Of a DNA stretch of 8,352 nt, positions 1 to 5,661 are shown piece by piece. Every line of letters begins with the position of its first letter. Within the stretch, counting starts at the first letter, position 1. The notes below the pieces were generated by a model that was not told the DNA's origin, ran no database searches, and was given only the letters and a program-made list of their open reading frames with translations. Source of the DNA: an uncultured Collinsella sp. (GTDB lineage Bacteria; Actinomycetota; Coriobacteriia; Coriobacteriales; Coriobacteriaceae); assembly GCA_902492185.1 (NCBI GenBank), contig CABUKY010000081.1, forward strand, positions 1-8,352, in the 5' to 3' direction. Both the position numbers and the translations under genes were made by a program.

Positions 1-135
1 GGCCACATCGATTTCCACCTATCCGATGGCTTGGTCGATGTGGTCGTTCTTTATCTTCCCCATAAGACTAACCCAGTGATTAGGCTGGTGAGAATGGGCA
101 CTCATCAGGAGCTGTTTCAGGGTCCGCTGGGCTGA
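1..135 (+). CDS. C-terminal fragment of a probable YafQ/RelE-family toxin (5' end outside window)
   Basis: Frame 1 is open from the first base to a TGA at 133-135 and encodes 44 residues of a gene that starts upstream. The fragment has alternating hydrophobic strands (LVDVVVLYL, then PVIRLVRMG) and ends with 'VRMGTHQELFQG'. Type II toxin-antitoxin toxins of the YafQ branch of the RelE/ParE fold typically end in a beta strand followed by R-x-G-[ST]-H-x-[DE]-L-F, which this matches well. Such toxins are ribosome-dependent mRNA endonucleases, usually encoded just downstream of a small antitoxin gene. The antitoxin, the toxin N-terminus and most of the active site would lie outside the window, so activity cannot be judged. 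It could also be a degenerate remnant. The family call rests on one short motif and the strand pattern. Confidence 0.55.
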   Translation, partial: GHIDFHLSDGLVDVVVLYLPHKTNPVIRLVRMGTHQELFQGPLG

Positions 136-148
136 TCGCCGATTTCCA

Positions 149-215
149 AGTTGCGGTGGAATAGGGATTGATTTGCGGCTGATAAGCCAAAAACAGTCCC
201 TATTCCACCGCAACT
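149..215. repeat. Inverted repeat with perfect 19-base arms, possibly a MITE- or REP-like element
   Basis: The left arm AGTTGCGGTGGAATAGGGA (149-167) is exactly complementary to the right arm (197-215). Pairing can continue inward through one G-T pair and two Watson-Crick pairs (168-170 with 194-196). The middle contains a smaller GGCT-GATA-AGCC hairpin (177-188). The element sits between two convergent genes, 14 bases past the degV stop. Neither strand has a T-run after the stem, so it does not look like a classical intrinsic terminator. A related 21-base unit lies at 3563-3583. It could be a non-autonomous mobile repeat or a structured 3' end that stabilises or separates the converging transcripts. 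Confidence 0.85.
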
Positions 216-228
216 GATGTGGGCGTCC

Positions 229-1089
229 CTAGTGAGTTGGCTGGTAGCGGGGGCAGTAGCTGATGGCGATGGCATCGACGCCTACATGGGTGGCGATGGT
301 GCAGCCGATGGGGCCGGTGCCGGCGTCTACATAGTCTTGGCCTGCGAGTGCTTGGCTGACGAGCTCCTGCTCCTCGGCGGCGCCGGTCGTGAGCACGCGC
401 ACGCTGGAGCCCGGATGCTCGGCCAAAAACGCGAGGCAGTCTGCCATGGTGTTGGCGACGATGCGCTTGGCGCCGCGGCCCTTTTTGATGGCCTTGATCT
501 CGCCCGATTTCCACTCCGGCGAAACGGCCAGGCGAATGTTGAGCATCTGCGTGAGCTGGCCGGCGAGCTTGGGCGCGCGGCCGTTCTTAACGAGGTTCTC
601 GAGCGTGCGGGGAATCAGCAACAGGTGGGCGTCGGGCAGCGTCGCGCGGATCTGCGCCTCGGTCTCGTCCAGGCTGCGGCCGTCCTCGCGCATGGCCAGC
701 GCGTACTCCACCAGCAGGCCCTCGGCACCCGAGCCGGTGCGCGAGTCGATGCAGCGCACGTCGAGTTCGTGCGTTTCGGCCGTCAGGCTGGCGTTGGCAT
801 AGCAGGCGGACCACTCGCTGCACAGTGAGATAAAGATGGCGCTATCATGGCCGTCGGCGAGCACGCGGTCAAAGAGTGCCTTGAACTCGCCGGCGCTCGG
901 CTGCGAGGTGTGCGGCAGTTGCTCGGAGCCGGCCATGCGCGCGACGTACTCCTGGGCGGTAATCTGTACCTGGTCGAGCAGGTCCTCGCCCTCGATAATC
1001 ACATGCAGTGGAATCACGTAAATGCCGAGCTCTTGAGCGCGGGCGGGGGAGATGTCCGACGTGGAGTCGGTTATGATGGCAAAAGACAT
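229..1089 (-). CDS. DegV family protein (FakB-like fatty-acid-binding protein)
   Basis: Predicted protein of 286 residues, the usual DegV length. The N-terminus has the family signature AIITDSTSDISP (residues 4-15). TSQPS at 61-65 corresponds to the loop that contacts the fatty acid carboxylate in FakB proteins. Further family motifs are CIDSRTGSGAEGLLV (113-127), LENLVKNGR (163-171) and a C-terminal GTGPIGCTIATHVG segment (257-270), whose H268 matches the conserved ligand-site histidine. In Firmicutes, FakB proteins present exogenous fatty acids to the kinase FakA for phospholipid synthesis; no fakA is in this window, so the partner is unknown. The ATG at 1089 was chosen because AAAGGTG stands nine bases upstream and the DegV fold begins right there. 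A longer in-frame start at 1146 would add 19 basic, non-conserved residues. The gene is transcribed away from the HAD gene. Confidence 0.93.
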   Translation of the reverse strand: MSFAIITDSTSDISPARAQELGIYVIPLHVIIEGEDLLDQVQITAQEYVARMAGSEQLPHTSQPSAGEFKALFDRVLADGHDSAIFISLCSEWSACYANASLTAETHELDVRCIDSRTGSGAEGLLVEYALAMREDGRSLDETEAQIRATLPDAHLLLIPRTLENLVKNGRAPKLAGQLTQMLNIRLAVSPEWKSGEIKAIKKGRGAKRIVANTMADCLAFLAEHPGSSVRVLTTGAAEEQELVSQALAGQDYVDAGTGPIGCTIATHVGVDAIAISYCPRYQPTH

Positions 1090-1107
1090 AATTGCACCTT
1101 TCGTTGG

Positions 1108-1121
1108 GGCGCTTTCGCGCC
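1108..1121 (-). promoter_or_regulatory. GNRA-tetraloop hairpin in the degV leader
   Basis: Read on the minus strand the sequence is GGCGC-GAAA-GCGCC: five GC pairs closing a GAAA tetraloop, a very stable RNA motif. It ends about nine bases before the degV ribosome binding site and could influence mRNA stability or translation. The structure is read directly from the sequence; its function is inference. Confidence 0.5.
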
Positions 1122-1145
1122 GCCTTCTGAGGGCAAAGTGCGACA

Positions 1146-1153
1146 AGTATAGT
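1146..1153. promoter_or_regulatory. Overlapping divergent -10-like elements (degV and HAD gene)
   Basis: The octamer AGTATAGT contains TATACT on the minus strand (1151-1146) and TATAGT on the plus strand (1148-1153), each five of six matches to the sigma-70 consensus. Transcription would start near 1139 for degV and near 1160 for the HAD gene, giving leaders of about 50 and 85 bases. No good -35 hexamer is present at the right distance on either strand, so this is a tentative assignment. Confidence 0.35.
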
Positions 1154-1175
1154 GGAGTTGCTCTACATTGCTAGG

Positions 1176-1197
1176 TTCAATTGTTGAATAGTCAACA
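1176..1197. promoter_or_regulatory. Operator-like dyad between degV and the HAD gene
   Basis: TGTTGA (1182-1187) and TCAACA (1192-1197) form a perfect 6+6 dyad around ATAG. It overlaps a second dyad, TTCAA-TTG-TTGAA (1176-1188). The AT-rich symmetric sequence in a GC-rich divergent intergenic region resembles a dimeric regulator site. The regulator cannot be identified from the sequence. Confidence 0.35.
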
Positions 1198-1245
1198 GTT
1201 TGAAGTGTCGGTGTGGAAATCATCAACTGGGGAAGAGGAGTGCCG

Positions 1246-1908
1246 ATGGCGGCATTACAGCTATGCGAGCGGCCGGTTGTGCTGTTCGATTTTGACGGCA
1301 CGGTGGCCGATACGGGCCGGGCGGTGATGACCTCGACGCGCAAGACGTTGGCCGCGCGCGGGTTTTCGGAGGCGCAGATGGGTGACCTGCGCCGCATGAT
1401 CGGGCCGCCCCTGTGGAAGAGCTTTCACGACTTTTATGGCTTCTCGCGCGAGGAGTCGCTTGTGGTGGCCGACGAGTACCGTGCCTTTTTTGATGAACTG
1501 GGACCGGAGGAGTATCCCGTGTTTGACGGGATCCCCGAGCTGCTGGATGGGTTGGTCGCCCAAGGCAAGCGTATGGCCGTGGCGACGTCACGCATGGAGG
1601 CAAAGTGTATCGACATGGTGGGAGAGCTGGGACTTTCTCAGTTTGAGGCGGTGGTTGGCATGAATCCGCCGCAGGGGCGCGAGACCAAGGCCGATTCGGT
1701 CCGCGATGCCCTGGCAGAGCTCGGTGCGACGGCGGGCGATGCCGTGATGATCGGCGATCGCTTTAACGACGTCGAGGGCGCGCACGCGATGAGCGTGCCG
1801 TGCATTGGTATCTATTCGGGCGCGGCGGCGTCGGGCGAGCACGAGGCGGCGGGTGCCGATGCAGTGGTGCACTCGGTGGCCGAGCTTGCTAAACTTTTCG
1901 CTATCTAA
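1246..1908 (+). CDS. HAD superfamily phosphatase (phosphoglycolate phosphatase-like)
   Basis: Predicted cytoplasmic hydrolase of 220 residues with all four HAD motifs. Motif I is FDFDGTVADT (nucleophile D15, acid/base D17). Motif II is the T114-S115 pair in 'AVATSR'. The motif III lysine is K148 in 'ETKAD'. Motif IV is 'MIGDRFNDVEGA' (D171, D175, binding magnesium). Residues about 25-95 form a helical C1 cap, as in phosphoglycolate phosphatase and pyrophosphatase PpaX relatives. The family removes phosphate from small metabolites; the substrate cannot be told from sequence. The ATG at 1246 follows GAGGAG by five bases. A GTG at 1213 would add 11 residues before the fold and lacks a comparable binding site. 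The gene ends in tandem stops (TAA TAG), and the dipeptidase gene follows after 55 bases on the same strand, probably as an operon. Confidence 0.9.
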   Translation: MAALQLCERPVVLFDFDGTVADTGRAVMTSTRKTLAARGFSEAQMGDLRRMIGPPLWKSFHDFYGFSREESLVVADEYRAFFDELGPEEYPVFDGIPELLDGLVAQGKRMAVATSRMEAKCIDMVGELGLSQFEAVVGMNPPQGRETKADSVRDALAELGATAGDAVMIGDRFNDVEGAHAMSVPCIGIYSGAAASGEHEAAGADAVVHSVAELAKLFAI

Positions 1909-1918
1909 TAGACGTAAT

Positions 1919-1946
1919 GTGAGGGGCGGGCGTACCCGTCACTCAT
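1919..1946 (+). promoter_or_regulatory. Intercistronic hairpin before the dipeptidase ribosome binding site
   Basis: Bases 1919-1930 pair with 1935-1946 around a CGTA loop: nine Watson-Crick pairs, two G-U pairs and one G-A mismatch. The stem ends four bases before the GAGGAGGT ribosome binding site (1951-1958). No T-run follows, so it is not an intrinsic terminator. It could act as a processing or stability element or tune translation of the second gene. Confidence 0.45.
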
Positions 1947-1963
1947 TGGTGAGGAGGTCGTCC

Positions 1964-3400
1964 ATGAATCAGGTGGAGCAGAGCGTTATCGAGTATGTCG
2001 ACGAGGTCTGGGAAGATGTCGTCGCCGATATCGAACAACTGGTGAGCTATCCGTCCGTGGCCGTTGCTGCCAATGCAGAGCCCGGTGCGCCGTTTGGCCG
2101 ACCGGTCCGTGATGCGCTCGATTGCGCGCTCGGCATTGCGCAAAAGCTCGGCTACCAGACGGGCGACGACGAGGGCTATGTGGGCATTGCCGATATCCCG
2201 GGTCGCGGCGACAAGCAGCTCGCGACCATCTGCCACGTGGACGTGGTGCCCGCCGGCCCCGGCTGGAACACCGATCCGTTCGCGATGGAGCGTCGCGAGG
2301 GCTGGCTGCTCGGCCGTGGCGTGATTGATGACAAGGGTCCGGCGGTGCTGTCGCTCTACGCCGGTGCCTACCTGCTCAAGCACGGCATTGTGCCGCGCTA
2401 TACCTTCCGCGCGCTGCTGGGCTGCGATGAGGAAGTGGGCATGTCCGACGTTCACCATTATCTGGAGAACCACGCAGACCCCGACTTTTTGTTTACGCCC
2501 GATGCCGAGTTCCCGGTCTGCAATGCCGAGAAGGGCCAGTTTGGGGCGACGTTTGTGAGCCCCAAGATCGACGGCGGGCGCATTGTGTCCTGGAGCGGTG
2601 CCGAGGCGAGCAACGCCATTCCGTCGCAGTCCATCTGCGAGCTCGCGATTGCCGCTGATGAGCTGCCGGCGCCGGTCGAGAACGCCGACCGCTTGGAGAT
2701 TACGGCGCTCGATAACGGGCACGCGCAGATTTTTGCCCATGGCATTGGCGGTCATGCCTCGATGCCCGAGGGAACGATTAACGCCGTCGGCCTGATCGTG
2801 GCGTATCTGCGCGAGGCCGAGGACGCGTTTGGTGCACGCGACGAACGCCTGCTGACGCCTGCCGAGCACGAGTTCGTCAAGTTCCTGGCCTTTGTGCATG
2901 CGGATGCCTATGGCCGCGGCCTGGGTATCGATGCGACGAGTCCGGCGTTTGGCCCGCTTACCTGCAACGCTGGCGTCATCCGCGTGGCGGATGGCCATAT
3001 TGAGCAGGTCATCGACGTGCGCTTCCCCGACAGCACGAGTGCCGATACCATCCGCGAGCAGCTCGACCCGCTCGTGGGCCGTTTTGGCGTGACGTGTCAG
3101 CTGGGTCGCGCTAAGGTGCCGTTCTCGGTGTCTGCCGGCGATCCGGCCGTGAAGGCGCTTATTGATACCTATAACGAGTTTACGGGCAAGCATGCTGAGC
3201 CCTTTGCCATGGGCGGCGGCACGTACGCGCGCAACTTTGCCCGCGCCGTATCGTTTGGCCCCGAGGAGACCGGCCTGGAGCTGCCCGCATGGGGCGGCCA
3301 GATGCACGGCCCCAACGAGTGCGCCAACGAGGAACAGCTTAAACAGGCGCTCAAGATTTATATCGTGGCGATCCTGCGCCTCAACGAACTTGAGCTGTAG
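1964..3400 (+). CDS. M20 family metallopeptidase, PepV/Sapep-type dipeptidase
   Basis: Predicted cytoplasmic enzyme of 478 residues, close to the length of lactobacillary PepV and staphylococcal Sapep. These use two zinc or manganese ions to cleave dipeptides with a free N-terminus. Metal and catalytic residues are intact: H91 and D93 in 'CHVDVVPAGPGW', D122 in 'GRGVIDDKGP', the E156-E157 pair in 'GCDEEVGM', D180 in 'TPDAEFP' and H448 in 'GQMHGPNE'. H264 in 'GIGGHASMPEG' matches the lid-domain histidine that stabilises the transition state in PepV. The ATG at 1964 follows GAGGAGGT (1951-1958). The frame stays open back to 1805, but that part overlaps the HAD gene and reads as an arginine-rich shadow. 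The stop lies at the edge of a large palindrome. Exact peptide preference is unknown. Confidence 0.93.
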   Translation: MNQVEQSVIEYVDEVWEDVVADIEQLVSYPSVAVAANAEPGAPFGRPVRDALDCALGIAQKLGYQTGDDEGYVGIADIPGRGDKQLATICHVDVVPAGPGWNTDPFAMERREGWLLGRGVIDDKGPAVLSLYAGAYLLKHGIVPRYTFRALLGCDEEVGMSDVHHYLENHADPDFLFTPDAEFPVCNAEKGQFGATFVSPKIDGGRIVSWSGAEASNAIPSQSICELAIAADELPAPVENADRLEITALDNGHAQIFAHGIGGHASMPEGTINAVGLIVAYLREAEDAFGARDERLLTPAEHEFVKFLAFVHADAYGRGLGIDATSPAFGPLTCNAGVIRVADGHIEQVIDVRFPDSTSADTIREQLDPLVGRFGVTCQLGRAKVPFSVSAGDPAVKALIDTYNEFTGKHAEPFAMGGGTYARNFARAVSFGPEETGLELPAWGGQMHGPNECANEEQLKQALKIYIVAILRLNELEL

Positions 3401-3501
3401 GGCTTCCCCAGGCACCCGACCTTGCCCCTCAAACCGTCGCTTGCGTACCAAAGTACGCGGCGCTCCTCTTTCGGGGCAATCTCGGGCACCTGGGAAACCC
3501 C
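3400..3501. repeat. 102-base imperfect palindrome with nested apical hairpin
   Basis: The arms at 3400-3428 and 3473-3501 are each 29 bases and match at 23 positions when one is reverse-complemented. Mismatches fall at two single sites and two dinucleotides, leaving paired blocks CCCAGG, CCCGA and TTGCCCC. The centre holds a separate hairpin, GCGTAC-CAAA-GTACGC (3443-3458), extended by CGC/GCG (3438-3440 with 3460-3462). It begins at the last base of the dipeptidase stop codon and precedes an intrinsic terminator. It may be a long REP- or MITE-like repeat or a structured 3' untranslated region. No coding signal was seen in it. Confidence 0.8.
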
Positions 3502-3533
3502 TATATCCTGCTTGGATACAAACTTGCATTACG

Positions 3534-3560
3534 AGCCCGGTGCTTCGGCCCGGGCTTTTT
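3534..3560 (+). terminator. Rho-independent terminator after the HAD-dipeptidase genes
   Basis: AGCCCGG (3534-3540) pairs perfectly with CCGGGCT (3550-3556) around a nine-base loop containing CTTCGG, followed by a run of five T (3556-3560). It lies 134 bases past the dipeptidase stop, downstream of the large palindrome, and separates this transcript from the pst operon. Confidence 0.85.
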
Positions 3561-3562
3561 CT

Positions 3563-3600
3563 GTTGCGGTGGGGTAGTCATTGGGGACGTTCCTTTGGTG
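3563..3600 (+). repeat. Second, degenerate copy of the repeat unit found near base 150
   Basis: Bases 3563-3583 match 150-170 at 17 of 21 positions, including the shared core GTTGCGGTGG and the later blocks TAG and ATTG. Here no complementary right arm follows. Instead the sequence continues as GGGACGTTCCTTTGGTG. It appears to be a solitary or decayed copy of the same dispersed repeat family, lying directly after a terminator. Confidence 0.5.
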
Positions 3601-3789
3601 TAAAAGGTGCGCCATGTTCGGCGCTGGATTGTTATCCGTTTGTAAAGGCTGGGCAGAGCTTGCGGTAAGGGTCTATCAATAGCCCGTAAGAAACCGCAGA
3701 TAAGGCGGTCGTCGCCCGATCGGGGCCGTATCTTTCCAAACAGCAAAGCGGGCGGGGTGCCCGCGAGTCGCATGTATGAAAGGAAGATC
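3601..3789 (+). promoter_or_regulatory. pstS upstream region with competing stems and a GC hairpin
   Basis: No gene is seen here. TGCGGT (3661-3666) can pair with ACCGCA (3693-3698), enclosing a GGG/CCC plus CTA/TAG stem. The same ACCGC can instead pair with GCGGT (3705-3709). CCCGATCGGG (3715-3724) is a perfect palindrome, and GCGGGC-GGGGT-GCCCGC (3748-3764) is a strong hairpin 25 bases before the pstS start. Three GTAA-containing words at 3642, 3665 and 3686 are 23 and 21 bases apart, about two helical turns, and might be regulator half-sites. TATCAA (3674-3679) is a weak -10 candidate without a recognisable -35, as expected of activator-dependent promoters. Phosphate control is likely from the operon's function, but no known Pho box was recognised. 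Confidence 0.4.
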
Positions 3790-4728
3790 ATGCTCGATCA
3801 GGCTTATTCTCGTCGTCAGTTCCTCGGCCTCGCTGGTGGTCTTGCCAGCATCGTCGGTCTCGGTCTCGTTGGTTGCGGCGGCTCCGGCGCATCCGACGCC
3901 GCCGACAAGGGTAGCGCCGCTGCTGCCGAGTCCGTCTCCGGCGAGGTGACCTACGACGGCGCCTCCTCGTTCCAGGCTCTCGTCGAGGCCGCTGCCGAGA
4001 AGTTCATGGATGCCAACCCGGACGTCTCCGTCTCCGGCTCGGGTAACGGTTCGGGCAAGGGCCTGACCGCTGTTGCCGCCGGCACCGTCACCATCGGCAA
4101 CTCCGACGTCTTCGCCGAGACCAAGCTCGAGGCCGACCAGGTCAAGAACCTCGTCGACCACGAGGTTGCCGTCGTGGGCATGGGTCCCGTCGTCTCCAAG
4201 AACGTGACGGTCGACGACCTGTCCCTCGAGCAGCTCAAGGGCATCTTCTCTGGCCAGATCACCAACTGGAAGGAGGTCGGCGGCGACGACGCCACCATCG
4301 TCGTCCTCAACCGCAAGGCCGGCTCCGGCACCCGCGCCACCTTCGAGGCCGCCGTCTTTGGCGACGAGGCCGTCGACTTTAAGGGCGACGCCGAGCTCGA
4401 CAAGTCCGGCGACGTCCAGACTCAGATGGGCAGCACCGATAACGCCATCTCCTACCTCGACTTCTCGCACTTCGATGACTCCAAGTTCAACGCCATCAAG
4501 GTCGAGGGCGTCGAGCCCAAGAGCAAGAATGTCACTGATGACTCCTTCAAGATCTGGGCTACCGAGCACATGTACTGCTCCAAGGACGCCGACGAGGCCA
4601 CCAAGGCCTTCCTGGAGTTCATGCTTTCCGACGACGTCCAGGGCAAGCTCGTCGAGGAGCAGGGCTTCATCCCCGTCTCTGCCATGAAGGTCGTCAAGGA
4701 CGCCAGCGGCAAGGTCTCTGCTAAATAA
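3790..4728 (+). CDS. pstS: Phosphate ABC transporter substrate-binding lipoprotein PstS
   Basis: Predicted protein of 312 residues that captures phosphate outside the membrane and delivers it to PstC-PstA. The N-terminus has a twin-arginine motif (SRRQFL, residues 7-12), a hydrophobic stretch and a lipobox LVGC with C29 as lipid anchor, then a Gly/Ser/Ala-rich linker to about residue 50. Phosphate-binding segments of the family are visible: DGASSF (56-61), SGSGNGSGKGL (82-92), GNSDVF (103-108) and RKAGSGTRATFE (175-186). The ATG at 3790 follows AAAGGAAG by few bases and leaves the twin arginines near the N-terminus. In-frame starts at 3757 and 3772 are weaker. Codons are strongly biased to C in the third position (GTC, GCC, GAC, AAG), more than in neighbours, which suggests high expression. 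pstC follows after 24 bases. Confidence 0.95.
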   Translation: MLDQAYSRRQFLGLAGGLASIVGLGLVGCGGSGASDAADKGSAAAAESVSGEVTYDGASSFQALVEAAAEKFMDANPDVSVSGSGNGSGKGLTAVAAGTVTIGNSDVFAETKLEADQVKNLVDHEVAVVGMGPVVSKNVTVDDLSLEQLKGIFSGQITNWKEVGGDDATIVVLNRKAGSGTRATFEAAVFGDEAVDFKGDAELDKSGDVQTQMGSTDNAISYLDFSHFDDSKFNAIKVEGVEPKSKNVTDDSFKIWATEHMYCSKDADEATKAFLEFMLSDDVQGKLVEEQGFIPVSAMKVVKDASGKVSAK

Positions 4729-4752
4729 GTAATCGCCCCGGAAAGGTTTGCA

Positions 4753-5661
4753 ATGGCAAAACAGCTGCCAAAGCGCGACCTTGAGAACGTGGGCCTGGGC
4801 GTCACGGGCGCGTGCGTAGCGCTCGTGACGCTTGTCGTTGCCGCGCTCATCTTTATGGTCGCCCAAAAGGGCCTCTCGGCTTTTGTCAAGGACGGCGTCT
4901 CGGTCGTCGAGTTTTTCACCGGCACCAAGTGGGACCTGGCCAACACAGCCGAAAACGGCCTGCCCTATACCGGCGCCCTGCCCCTGATCGTCACCTCGTT
5001 TGCGGTCATGGTGCTCTCCACGCTTATCGCGCTGCCCATCGCCATCGGCTCTGCCATCTTTGCGGTCGAGATTAGCCCTAAGTTTGGCTCTAAGATCTTT
5101 CAGCCGCTCATTGAGCTTTTGACCGGCATCCCCTCGGTCGTCTTTGGCCTGATCGGTTTTCACGTGGTCGTCGGCCTTATGAAGAGCGTTTTCCATGTGA
5201 GCACGGGTCTGGGCATCTTGCCCGGCGCCATCGTGCTGGCCGTCATGATCCTGCCGACGATGACCACGCTTTCGGTCGATGGCCTGCGTGCCGTGCCCGA
5301 CAGCTACCGTCAGGGCTCGCTCGCGCTGGGCTACACCCGCTGGCAGACCATCTGGCACGTGGTGCTCAAGTCTGCCATGCCGTCGCTCATGACTGCGGTC
5401 ATCCTGGGTATGACCCGCGCCTTTGGCGAGACGCTCGCCGTGCGCATGGTTATCGGCGGCATCGAGGCCATGCCGACGTCGCTGCTGTCGCCGGCGTCCA
5501 CCATCACCACCACGCTCACCACGTCCATGGCGGTCTACGCCGAGGGCTCGGCCCAGGACGACGTCCTGTGGGCACTCGGTCTGCTGCTGATGGGCATGAG
5601 CCTCATCTTCATCCTGATCATCCATCTCATTGGCCGCAAGGGGGCGAAGGCTCGTGGCTAG
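4753..5661 (+). CDS. pstC: Phosphate ABC transporter permease PstC
   Basis: Predicted inner-membrane protein of 302 residues. With PstA it forms the channel through which phosphate passes from PstS to the cytoplasm. About six hydrophobic segments are visible, near residues 16-38, 77-104, 124-143, 155-172, 210-235 and 270-294. The cytoplasmic EAA loop that docks to the ATPase lies at about 179-210 and contains 'SLALGYTRWQTIWHVVL'. The phrases 'GIPSVVFGL' (125-133) and 'RAFGETLAV' (222-230) are typical of PstC. The ATG at 4753 is preceded by GGAAAGG with suitable spacing. Its stop overlaps the pstA start by eight bases, so translation is probably coupled. Confidence 0.95.
   Translation: MAKQLPKRDLENVGLGVTGACVALVTLVVAALIFMVAQKGLSAFVKDGVSVVEFFTGTKWDLANTAENGLPYTGALPLIVTSFAVMVLSTLIALPIAIGSAIFAVEISPKFGSKIFQPLIELLTGIPSVVFGLIGFHVVVGLMKSVFHVSTGLGILPGAIVLAVMILPTMTTLSVDGLRAVPDSYRQGSLALGYTRWQTIWHVVLKSAMPSLMTAVILGMTRAFGETLAVRMVIGGIEAMPTSLLSPASTITTTLTTSMAVYAEGSAQDDVLWALGLLLMGMSLIFILIIHLIGRKGAKARG

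Noticed and set aside
19..213. 64-codon minus-strand open frame
   Set aside because: It starts inside the right arm of the inverted repeat, spans the whole element and then lies opposite the better-supported toxin-like frame.
149..215. Intact insertion sequence or CRISPR repeat
   Set aside because: No transposase frame, no tandem repeat-spacer pattern and no target duplication could be seen around the inverted repeat.
1090..1146. In-frame 19-residue extension of DegV
   Set aside because: It runs through the leader hairpin, is not DegV-like, and the internal ATG has a good ribosome binding site right at the start of the family fold.
1805..1963. In-frame N-terminal extension of the dipeptidase
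   Set aside because: It overlaps the HAD gene, is arginine-rich and unlike the family; the ATG at 1964 has a strong ribosome binding site and starts at the normal PepV N-terminus.
1943..3529. 528-codon minus-strand open frame opposite the dipeptidase gene
   Set aside because: It is a shadow of the well-supported M20 gene, begins in the palindrome and has no recognisable domain or ribosome binding site.
3501..3791. 96-codon minus-strand open frame in the pstS upstream region
   Set aside because: It crosses a terminator, a repeat unit and the pst leader structures and shows no domain or convincing start.
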